A DNA stretch of 7,984 nt from NZQO01 sp964639255 (GTDB lineage: Bacteria; Bacteroidota; Bacteroidia; Flavobacteriales; Flavobacteriaceae). The translations under genes were made by a program, and so were the position numbers. Location: positions 1 through 7,984 of the forward strand of contig CAZXDP010000083.1 in assembly GCA_964639255.1 (NCBI GenBank), in the 5' to 3' direction. Shown one piece after another: positions 1 through 4,322 of the stretch. Under the pieces are notes generated by a model. The model did no database searches. It was not told the origin of the DNA and saw nothing but the letters and a program-made list of their open reading frames with translations. Every line of letters begins with the position of its first letter. Positions within the stretch are counted from its first letter, which is position 1.

Positions 1-713
1 AAAAATACCCGCTCTTAGTCGAGAACCACGGTGGGCCCATTCTTAACTACGGTCCCCATTTTTCAGCCGAAATGCAGCTGTACGCCGCCAAAGGCTATGT
101 GGTTTTTTATCCCAACCCCAGGGGAAGCACAAGCTATGGCGAGGAATTTGGCAACTTGCTCTTCAACAATTATCCGGGTGAAGATTACAACGACGTAATG
201 GATGGGGTAGACGCCCTTATTGCGAAAGGAGTGGCGCACGAAGACCGGCTCTTTGTTACCGGTGGAAGTGCCGGCGGAATTATGTCCGCGTGGATCGTTG
301 GTAAGAACAACCGCTTTGAGGCGGCAGTCGTAGCAAAGCCCGTCGTTAATTGGATTAGCAAAACCTTGGTGGCCGATAATTATTATGGGTATGCCAACTC
401 ACGCTATCCCGGTCAACCGTGGGAAAATTTTGAAGGCTATTGGAAGTTTTCGCCCCTCTCCTTGGTGGGCAATGTAGAGACCCCAACCATGGTGATGGTG
501 GGTATGGACGACCTGCGTACACCGCCTAGCGAAGCGAAGCAACTGTACCATGCGTTAAAACTACGGAAGGTGGAGACCGTTCTAGTGGAAATTCCCGAGG
601 CGTCCCACGGCATCGCCGCGCGCCCTAGCAATCTCATCACCAAGATAGCACATACGCTTGCCTGGTTCGATAAATACAACAAAGACGCCCAACCCACCAA
701 AACCGAAGAGTAA
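1..713 (+). CDS. S9 family peptidase (prolyl oligopeptidase-like), C-terminal part, 5' truncated by window edge
   Basis: This is the C-terminal alpha/beta-hydrolase domain of a serine peptidase of the acylaminoacyl-peptidase / dipeptidyl-peptidase type. The frame is open from position 3 with no start in view, so the N-terminal beta-propeller and any signal peptide lie upstream. Reading from position 3, the protein enters with the oxyanion-strand motif ENHGGP. The catalytic triad is visible: Ser in GGSAGG (codon 267-269), Asp in GMDDLRTPP (the second D, codon 510-512) and His in EASHG (codon 606-608). Order and spacing match family S9. Family members cleave short peptides, often after proline or at acylated N-termini, and in Bacteroidota many are exported to the periplasm; export cannot be judged here. 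The visible 236 residues are about a third of a typical protein. Stop TAA at 711-713; no clear terminator follows. Confidence 0.93.
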   Translation, partial: KYPLLVENHGGPILNYGPHFSAEMQLYAAKGYVVFYPNPRGSTSYGEEFGNLLFNNYPGEDYNDVMDGVDALIAKGVAHEDRLFVTGGSAGGIMSAWIVGKNNRFEAAVVAKPVVNWISKTLVADNYYGYANSRYPGQPWENFEGYWKFSPLSLVGNVETPTMVMVGMDDLRTPPSEAKQLYHALKLRKVETVLVEIPEASHGIAARPSNLITKIAHTLAWFDKYNKDAQPTKTEE

Positions 714-750
714 ATTACTTAAAGATAGGCATACATAATCCACATTCGCT

Positions 751-778
751 CACTAAAACTGAACACTGAACACTGAAG
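751..778. repeat. Short heptamer repeat array 1
   Basis: About four units built on ACTGAAC, with ACT at 752, 758, 765 and 772, mostly at a 7-base period. It is the shortest of four related arrays in the window (others at 1231, 2408 and 3241) and lies just before the left edge of composite repeat copy 1. Confidence 0.7.
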
Positions 779-920
779 AAAGGTTCATCCATAGATACTA
801 TATGGATAAAGCATAGATAGTGTATTAGGAATGCATTAAAACCAAATCGGACTAACTCATCTGATTGACGACAATAAATTGGTAAAGCGCACCCTCTTTT
901 TCCAAGAATAGGTAAAAACC

Positions 921-951
921 TGCATCCTACGAGCGCAGCGAGAGGAATGCA
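921..951 (+). repeat. 31-bp stem-loop repeat, copy R1
   Basis: TGCATCC at the left pairs with GGAATGCA at the right (7 bp with one bulged A), enclosing the 16-base loop TACGAGCGCAGCGAGA. It is identical to R2 (1187-1217) and R4 (2364-2394). This copy sits in the 114-bp segment that composite copy 2 lacks. Confidence 0.85.
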
Positions 952-1025
952 ACCTTACAACTGTACCATAAGCAAATGACGGTAGGTAACTGGTTATAGC
1001 CCCTATTCCCTTTTTCCAAGAATAG

Positions 1026-1109
1026 GCGAGGAAAACTCCGAGATTCAGAACGCCAGGGGCGTTCGCGGAGTTTTCGAGAAGGTTGCGCCAAGGCGCAAAT
1101 TCCTAGGAA
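1026..1109 (+). repeat. 84-bp triple-hairpin module, copy 1
   Basis: Three inverted repeats follow one another. Hairpin I has outer arms GAAAACTCCG (1031-1040) and CGGAGTTTTC (1066-1075), enclosing a second perfect stem AACGCC (1049-1054) / GGCGTT (1058-1063) with an AGG loop. Hairpin II is TTGCGCC (1083-1089) / GGCGCAA (1092-1098). A perfect palindrome TTCCTAGGAA (1100-1109) closes the module. The copy at 2148-2231 differs at only two of 84 positions. It could be a folded RNA, a mobile-element end or a protein-binding repeat; the sequence does not decide. Confidence 0.85.
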
Positions 1110-1126
1110 AAAGGCCTCTTTTTTTG

Positions 1127-1154
1127 GTTCTTTTTTGGAGGGGCAAAAAAGAAC
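1127..1154. repeat. T-rich/A-rich perfect hairpin
   Basis: GTTCTTTTTTG (1127-1137) and CAAAAAAGAAC (1144-1154) form an 11-bp perfect inverted repeat around the loop GAGGGG. In composite copy 2 only the right arm survives (from 2321). It could act as a weak terminator on either strand but has no separate U-tract after the stem. Confidence 0.75.
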
Positions 1155-1186
1155 AATAGAAAAACACGAGGGAGGAACGACCGACT

Positions 1187-1217
1187 TGCATCCTACGAGC
1201 GCAGCGAGAGGAATGCA
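1187..1217 (+). repeat. 31-bp stem-loop repeat, copy R2
   Basis: Identical to R1. Here the arms extend to CTTGCATCC / GGAATGCAAG (1185-1219). It is followed directly by the GTGGACAATCAAC tail and heptamer array 2, exactly as R4 is followed in composite copy 2. Confidence 0.85.
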
Positions 1218-1230
1218 AGTGGACAATCAA

Positions 1231-1264
1231 CAACTGCAAACTGCCACTGCCAACTGCTTACTAA
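1231..1264. repeat. Heptamer repeat array 2
   Basis: Units of the type ACTGCNN with ACT at 1233, 1240, 1246, 1253 and 1260 (periods 7, 6, 7, 7). It forms the tail of composite copy 1 and starts with the same sequence as the array at 2408. Confidence 0.75.
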
Positions 1265-1300
1265 ACCTGAAGATTTACTCAAAAGGGGAATCCTATCAAT

Positions 1301-1316
1301 GTCCCCTCGCGGGGAC
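1301..1316. repeat. G/C hairpin GTCCCC-TCGC-GGGGAC
   Basis: A perfect 6-bp stem with a TCGC tetraloop (1301-1306 with 1311-1316), followed by CACAGGGGTGT. From memory, closely similar hairpins followed by an AGGGGTGT-type sequence are dispersed in Bacteroidota intergenic DNA. It lies past the right edge of composite copy 1 and has no equivalent after copy 2. Lacking a T-run, it is not an obvious terminator. Confidence 0.6.
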
Positions 1317-1398
1317 CACAGGGGTGTATGGCAGAAAATGCAAGTAGGTGTTACGCGAACGTACGTCTGGTCATTTTTTCGAGCGATACTGGATAAAG

Positions 1399-1857
1399 TC
1401 AATCCAGCGGGAACACCATCTTGATGTTGCTGCGCTCGTAAGGTACATCCGCTTCCTGGGGCACTTCCACAAATCCGAATTTGCGGTACAGGTAAATGGC
1501 ATTTTCCAGCTTGGTGTTACTGTATAGGAACAATTTTGAGAAACGCTTTTTCCCGGCAAAGTCGATGCAGTACTGTAGTAGCTTTTGTCCTATTTTCTTT
1601 CCCCGTTCCTGCGGAAGTACGGCCATTTTCGTAAGCTCGTACGCACCTTCGCCGCGCTTTAGCAAGGCCACTGTACCCAGTGCCTTACCATCTTCCACGG
1701 CGAAGAAAATAAACCCGCCTGGTTCCAAAATGTATGTTGAGGGTTTGCTTAGCACCTCACGGTCAAAATCCTCTACATAGAAAAAAGTCTCCAGCCATTC
1801 TACGTTTAAATCGTAGAATGCTTGGGCATATTGCGGTTCAAAAGATACTATATCCAT
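1399..1857 (-). CDS. GNAT family N-acetyltransferase
   Basis: The 152-residue product fits a single GNAT domain, which transfers an acetyl group from acetyl-CoA to an amine. Counting from the ATG at 1857, the central strand AVEDGKALGTVALL leads into motif A, LTKMAVLPQERGKKIGQKLL, where QERGKKIG is the acetyl-CoA pyrophosphate loop (Q/R-x-x-G-x-G/A). Motif B, NAIYLYRKFGFVEVP, is the usual C-terminal helix-strand. The substrate cannot be inferred. A frame open upstream to a TTG at 1893 would add 12 residues; I prefer the ATG because flavobacterial genes rarely start with TTG and the conserved domain does not need the extension. No clear Shine-Dalgarno is seen. The gene stands alone, on the strand opposite to the S9 peptidase, between two direct copies of a composite repeat, which suggests accessory cargo. 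Stop TGA at 1399-1401. Confidence 0.88.
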   Translation of the reverse strand: MDIVSFEPQYAQAFYDLNVEWLETFFYVEDFDREVLSKPSTYILEPGGFIFFAVEDGKALGTVALLKRGEGAYELTKMAVLPQERGKKIGQKLLQYCIDFAGKKRFSKLFLYSNTKLENAIYLYRKFGFVEVPQEADVPYERSNIKMVFPLD

Positions 1858-2147
1858 ATAGGTAATGGTCTTTATAAACCCCGAAATAAACAAGCAAAAA
1901 CTACCACCTGAATAAAACGATGCACCGTTCCCTTTCTTTTATTCTAGCCCGAAATTCCGAAAACAATTTTTCAACGTTTCTTCGGAAGTAACTCGTAGCG
2001 AGAAAATAGACACCCTATAGTTTTCCGAAGATACCGTATGGATAAAGCACAGATAGTGTATTAGGAATGCATTAAAACCGTATCGGAATAACGCATCTAC
2101 TTGACGAACATATAATGGTAAAGCCCAATCCCTTTTCTTCAGAATAG

Positions 2148-2231
2148 GCGAAGAAAACTCCGAGATTCAGAACGCCAGGGGTGTTCGCGGAGTTTTCGAG
2201 AAGGTTGCGCCAAGGCGCAAATTCCTAGGAA
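2148..2231 (+). repeat. 84-bp triple-hairpin module, copy 2
   Basis: Arms are GAAAACTCCG (2153-2162) / CGGAGTTTTC (2188-2197), inner AACGCC (2171-2176) / GGTGTT (2180-2185), then TTGCGCC (2205-2211) / GGCGCAA (2214-2220) and palindrome TTCCTAGGAA (2222-2231). The only differences from copy 1 are A for G at 2152, outside the stems, and T for C at 2182, which turns a G-C pair into G-U in the + strand RNA and so keeps the stem. Confidence 0.85.
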
Positions 2232-2233
2232 CT

Positions 2234-2264
2234 TGCATCCTACGAGCACAGCAAGAGGAATGCA
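2234..2264 (+). repeat. 31-bp stem-loop repeat, degenerate copy R3
   Basis: Same arms as R1 (TGCATCC / GGAATGCA), but the loop reads TACGAGCACAGCAAGA: two G-to-A changes out of 31 bases. It abuts the end of the triple-hairpin module. Confidence 0.8.
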
Positions 2265-2363
2265 CTCTCAAACCTCCCAACACCGCCACCCTAGTCCAAT
2301 CTACAAACAGCCCGTATAAGGCAAAAAAGAATAAGAGAAAATACAAAGCACGAACGTACTACC

Positions 2364-2394
2364 TGCATCCTACGAGCGCAGCGAGAGGAATGCA
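2364..2394 (+). repeat. 31-bp stem-loop repeat, copy R4
   Basis: Identical to R1 and R2 and followed, as R2 is, by the GTGGACAATCAAC tail and heptamers. Confidence 0.85.
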
Positions 2395-2407
2395 AGTGGA
2401 CAATCAA

Positions 2408-2499
2408 CAACTGCAAACTGCAACTACCTACTGCTTACTAAACCTAAACACCGACCACTGAACACTGACCGCTAAATACTGCCCCCTGCCACTGCCAAC
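2408..2499. repeat. Heptamer repeat array 3
   Basis: Degenerate 7-base units mixing ACTGCNN, ACTGAAC, ACTGACC and ACTAAAN types. Its last part (2458-2496) matches 3261-3299 at 37 of 39 positions, so arrays 3 and 4 form long direct repeats on either side of the toxin-antitoxin module. Confidence 0.75.
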
Positions 2500-2500
2500 G

Positions 2501-2640
2501 GTCTCGGCTATGAACTGTTGCGTAGGTTAGCACCGACTTTTGCAAGTAAACGATAAGCTGGAAATTCCGCAGTCCCGCACGTGCGGAAAGGATAAGTGTG
2601 TAATAGCAATTGTTTATCGCCATTGTTGTATGTGGTTTTT
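2501..2640. repeat. 140-bp structured intergenic segment next to parE-like gene
   Basis: It runs from GTCTCGGCTATGAACTG to GTATGTGGTTTTTT and ends at the stop codon of the toxin gene. It contains the perfect palindrome CCGCACGTGCGG (2575-2586) and a competing inverted repeat TTCCGCA (2565-2571) / TGCGGAA (2582-2588), so two mutually exclusive stems share the same right arm. From memory, segments with the pattern TTTTGCAAGTAAAC ... CCGCAC ... ATTGTT ... TTTTTT recur next to small accessory genes in Bacteroidota; I cannot name the family or verify this here. Confidence 0.5.
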
Positions 2641-2942
2641 TATTTCAGTCGTTTCTTAACATCCATTCTCTGATGCAAAATTCTAACGATTTCTACAATA
2701 TCATTCTCAACTTTTCTGTAAAAAATCAGATGTGATTTGATTTTCGTTACTCGGTAATTTTTTCGAGTTTGTTCAGCTGATTTTCCAATCAGATAGTTGT
2801 CAGCAATAAATTCAATTTCTGCTATGATTAAATCAAAATATCTGTCTGCTTGTTCTTTCGACCATTTATGAAAAGTATAAATCCAAATTGTATCTAAATC
2901 CTCAATCGCTTGTTGGCTTATGCGATAGTTGTTTTTACTCAT
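2640..2942 (-). CDS. parE: RelE/ParE superfamily toxin
   Basis: The 100-residue product is full length for a ParE-type toxin. It opens with the family pattern YRISQQAIEDLDTIWIYT, the N-terminal helical hairpin, and continues with WSKEQADRYFDLI. It ends in the beta-sheet core: YRVTKIKSHLIFYR, then IVEIVRILHQRMD. ParE toxins of characterised systems poison DNA gyrase, while RelE relatives cut ribosome-bound mRNA; the HLIFYR...RILHQRMD ending favours ParE by family resemblance only. The ATG overlaps the antitoxin's stop by four bases (ATGA, 2939-2942), the usual translational coupling of antitoxin first, toxin second. Base composition is strikingly AT-rich (18 G/C in 2641-2700, against 36 of 60 in 5881-5940), a sign of acquisition. 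A 140-bp structured segment abuts the stop codon TAA. Confidence 0.9.
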   Translation of the reverse strand: MSKNNYRISQQAIEDLDTIWIYTFHKWSKEQADRYFDLIIAEIEFIADNYLIGKSAEQTRKNYRVTKIKSHLIFYRKVENDIVEIVRILHQRMDVKKRLK

Positions 2943-3181
2943 AAGTGTTTACGATGTAATTCTTTTAGATGTTGTTTCGGGTCAAAATTTTCAACAAATC
3001 CACTATTTTCACCAACTTCGAGAGCTTTAATCAGTTCTCTTTCTTTTCTTTCCTCACGTTCTAACAAACGTAAAGCAGAACGAATTACTTCGATAGCTGA
3101 ACCATATCTTCCTGAATTTACTTCTTCTTTGATAAAATTCTCAAAATGATTTCCGAGTGATATTGATGTGTTTTTTCCCAT
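2939..3181 (-). CDS. parD: ParD-like ribbon-helix-helix antitoxin
   Basis: The 80-residue product has the antitoxin layout. Residues 1 to about 45 form a ribbon-helix-helix DNA-binding domain: the strand KNTSISLG, the helix HFENFIKEEVNSG, and the turn RYGSAIEVIRSALRLLE that is diagnostic of ParD. A charged C-terminal tail follows, likely the toxin-binding part. Family members neutralise ParE and repress their own operon as a complex. I chose the ATG at 3181 because the ribbon strand starts right after it. A longer frame back to 3241 would run through the promoter and a 15-bp inverted repeat that looks like the operator. The gene is AT-rich like its partner and overlaps it by four bases. Only a single toxin-antitoxin operon is present, flanked by similar heptamer arrays. 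Confidence 0.9.
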   Translation of the reverse strand: MGKNTSISLGNHFENFIKEEVNSGRYGSAIEVIRSALRLLEREERKERELIKALEVGENSGFVENFDPKQHLKELHRKHL

Positions 3182-3199
3182 TCTGACTAAAATTTTAAT

Positions 3200-3231
3200 C
3201 AAATATACCAAATCTTGGTAACGTAGCCTAA
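3200..3231 (-). promoter_or_regulatory. Candidate promoter of the parDE operon
   Basis: On the - strand the -7 box TATATTTG (3207 down to 3200) matches the Bacteroidota consensus TAnnTTTG exactly. A weaker -33 box TTAG lies at 3231-3228, giving a 20-base spacer, within the usual range. Transcription would start about 10 bases before the ATG at 3181. Confidence 0.6.
3206..3220. promoter_or_regulatory. Candidate ParD autoregulatory operator
   Basis: TACCAA-ATC-TTGGTA is a perfect 6-bp inverted repeat with a 3-base centre. It lies between the -33 and -7 boxes of the parDE promoter and touches the -7 box. Ribbon-helix-helix antitoxins repress their own promoters by binding short inverted repeats in such positions; binding here is inferred. 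Confidence 0.55.
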
Positions 3232-3240
3232 TGACACACA

Positions 3241-3310
3241 ACTGCTATTGCCAACTGTAACTGAACACTGACCACTAAATACTGCCACCTGCCACTGCCC
3301 ACTGCCTACT
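3241..3310. repeat. Heptamer repeat array 4
   Basis: ACT triplets at 3254, 3260, 3267, 3274, 3281, 3294, 3301 and 3308 give an almost strict 7-base period (the 3287 unit reads ACCT). The array fills the gap between the parD upstream region and the stop codon of the formimidoylglutamase gene and matches array 3 over 39 bp with two mismatches. Confidence 0.8.
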
Positions 3311-3314
3311 ATTC

Positions 3315-4322
3315 CTATGCCCTCACTACATCGCTTACCAAATAGGCAATGGCCTTGCCTACCTGATTCTCGAAAATTTCACGATTGGGGGCGCCTTCGC
3401 AAATATGGATATAACGGCAGTTTTTATGCTTTGAGAAATAACGGAGAAAGGAACGCGCTTCTCCCAAGGAAATACCGCTGGGCGACATCGCACTGCTGCC
3501 CATATTTATAATGGCATCCATATCCAGCTCCAATCCAAAGGAGCCATCGGTACAGAACCGTTCGGCTTCCGCGAGGACTTCAGTAAAGGTTTTTGTTTTC
3601 TGTACGGCGAAGTCCTCGAATAGCGAATAGCGAATGGAATCGTTTTGAGTGTCAAAGGTGCTAAATAGACTGCTGGAGGTGTAATTCTGGTGCAGGCCAA
3701 CAATATAATAGTGGTTCAAATAGCCATCTTTGGCAGCATATGAAAATCCGTTGCCACTGTGGCGATGCTCCAAGGGCCTATAATCGGAATGCGCATCTAG
3801 GTTTATGCAGTTCACCGCCGCGCCCAAGGCTTTCGAAGTGCCCTTTAAATTTCCGAAGCTATTGTTGTGGCCGCCACCTATAATGATGGGCACTTTGCCT
3901 GCCGCGACCAACTTGCGTACCACCGTAGCTACTTTTTCATCGATCTGTGAGACCAATGCACCCCATTTCTCGAACCGGTGCGGATCTGTAGCTTCCACCT
4001 GGGCCGCCTGCTCCATCTGCAAGCTACAATCAATGGCGCCCAATACGAGCAGCGAGCTTGGTTGGGTGTGGGCGTTGGCCTGTATGTTCAGCAAGGCCGA
4101 TAGGCCCGCTTCCCAAGCCAGTGCCGTTCCGGCCCGACCGTAATTAGCACGAACCCCTATATCTTCTGGAATGCCCAATAAAACATAATGGACGGGGTGG
4201 GATTCCAATTGGTCCCAATGGGAAAGAGTGTCCACGGCTTCGCCGAATTTGGTTTCCCCAGGGCGCGGGTTCAAGTAGGGTGCAAGGGTTTCAGGACGAT
4301 AAAGTGAGAGTAAATTGGTCAT
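3315..4322 (-). CDS. hutG: Formimidoylglutamase (arginase/ureohydrolase family)
   Basis: Predicted to hydrolyse N-formimidoyl-L-glutamate to L-glutamate and formamide, the last step of one branch of histidine degradation in the cytoplasm. The 335 residues carry the binuclear manganese motifs of the ureohydrolase fold in order: GGGHNNSFG (metal His152), NLDAHSDYR (Asp176, His178, Asp180) and ELDMDAI (Asp267, Asp269). GGGHNN replaces the usual GGDHS but keeps the metal histidine. The sequence alone would also permit arginase or agmatinase. The choice of HutG rests mainly on the gene directly upstream, hutI, whose stop overlaps this ATG by four bases (ATGA, 4319-4322) and whose product is the substrate. 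The reading frame is intact and of normal length. Heptamer array 4 begins a few bases after the stop; no separate terminator is evident. Confidence 0.88.
   Translation of the reverse strand: MTNLLSLYRPETLAPYLNPRPGETKFGEAVDTLSHWDQLESHPVHYVLLGIPEDIGVRANYGRAGTALAWEAGLSALLNIQANAHTQPSSLLVLGAIDCSLQMEQAAQVEATDPHRFEKWGALVSQIDEKVATVVRKLVAAGKVPIIIGGGHNNSFGNLKGTSKALGAAVNCINLDAHSDYRPLEHRHSGNGFSYAAKDGYLNHYYIVGLHQNYTSSSLFSTFDTQNDSIRYSLFEDFAVQKTKTFTEVLAEAERFCTDGSFGLELDMDAIINMGSSAMSPSGISLGEARSFLRYFSKHKNCRYIHICEGAPNREIFENQVGKAIAYLVSDVVRA

Larger units (their letters stand above)
793..1268 (+). repeat. Composite intergenic repeat, copy 1 (476 bp)
   Basis: This block recurs at 2029-2445 in the same orientation. 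Shared parts in order are: a roughly 120-bp leader starting AGATAC and containing GATAGTGTATTAGGAATGC; an 84-bp triple-hairpin module; an A-rich GCAAAAAAGAA segment; the 31-bp stem-loop element; and a tail starting GTGGACAATCAACAACTGC that ends in heptamers and TGCTTACTAAACCT. Relative to copy 2 it has 114 extra bases (913-1026) and a complete T-rich hairpin at 1127-1154. The two copies flank the acetyltransferase gene. Similar non-coding repeats are frequent in Flavobacteriaceae as far as I recall; I know no established name for this one. Confidence 0.85.
714..1398. other. Gene-free, repeat-rich intergenic region between the S9 peptidase and the acetyltransferase
   Basis: These 685 bases hold no credible gene. 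They contain heptamer repeats (751-778), composite repeat copy 1 (793-1268) with two 31-bp stem-loop elements, a triple-hairpin module and a T-rich hairpin, and a G/C hairpin at 1301-1316. Open frames here run through inverted repeats, differ between the two repeat copies and match no family I recognise. From about 1320 to 1398 I see nothing further. The flanking genes converge on this region, so it also receives the 3' ends of both transcripts. Confidence 0.8.
2029..2445 (+). repeat. Composite intergenic repeat, copy 2 (417 bp)
   Basis: Same orientation and order as copy 1: leader (from AGATAC), triple-hairpin module (2148-2231), A-rich segment (from 2321), 31-bp stem-loop (2364-2394) and GTGGACAATCAAC tail with heptamers. 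Leader and hairpin module are contiguous here, whereas copy 1 has 114 bp inserted between them. In turn, copy 2 carries an additional degenerate stem-loop (2234-2264) and unrelated sequence where copy 1 has the left arm of the T-rich hairpin. The leaders differ at scattered positions, so the duplication is not very recent. Confidence 0.85.
1858..2639. other. Gene-free, repeat-rich region between the acetyltransferase and the toxin-antitoxin pair
   Basis: No credible gene is seen in these 782 bases. The first 170 are the upstream region of the acetyltransferase and hold an 8-bp inverted repeat, CTTCGGAA (1980-1987) / TTCCGAAG (2023-2030), around a small CTCG-TAG-CGAG hairpin (1992-2002). Then come composite copy 2 (2029-2445), heptamer array 3 (2408-2499) and an unusual 140-bp structured segment (2501-2640). 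I found no convincing promoter for the acetyltransferase. Confidence 0.75.

Noticed and set aside
927..1402. Several open frames of 60-100 codons on both strands between the S9 peptidase and the acetyltransferase
   Set aside because: They run through stem-loops and heptamers, are not preserved in the second copy of the same repeat, and show no recognisable domain.
1858..1893. N-terminal extension of the acetyltransferase from a TTG codon
   Set aside because: TTG starts are rare in this phylum, the extension adds nothing to the GNAT domain, and an ATG stands at 1857.
921..2394. The four 31-bp repeats as a CRISPR array
   Set aside because: Spacing is irregular (from about 100 to over 1000 bases), a gene lies between them and no cas gene is visible.
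793..2445. Insertion sequence or composite transposon
   Set aside because: No transposase fragment in any frame, and no terminal inverted repeats joining the outer ends of the two copies.
3182..3241. Longer ParD with 20 more N-terminal residues
   Set aside because: The extra stretch coincides with a perfect -7 box and an inverted repeat, and the ribbon-helix-helix domain starts right at the ATG at 3181.
780..3311. Chromosomal integron with attC sites
   Set aside because: No pair of RYYYAAC / GTTRRRY boxes with the expected inner boxes was found and no integrase is present; kept only as an analogy.
3315..4322. Arginase or agmatinase
   Set aside because: Metal motifs alone do not exclude it, but the four-base overlap with hutI, whose product is formimidoylglutamate, makes HutG far more likely.
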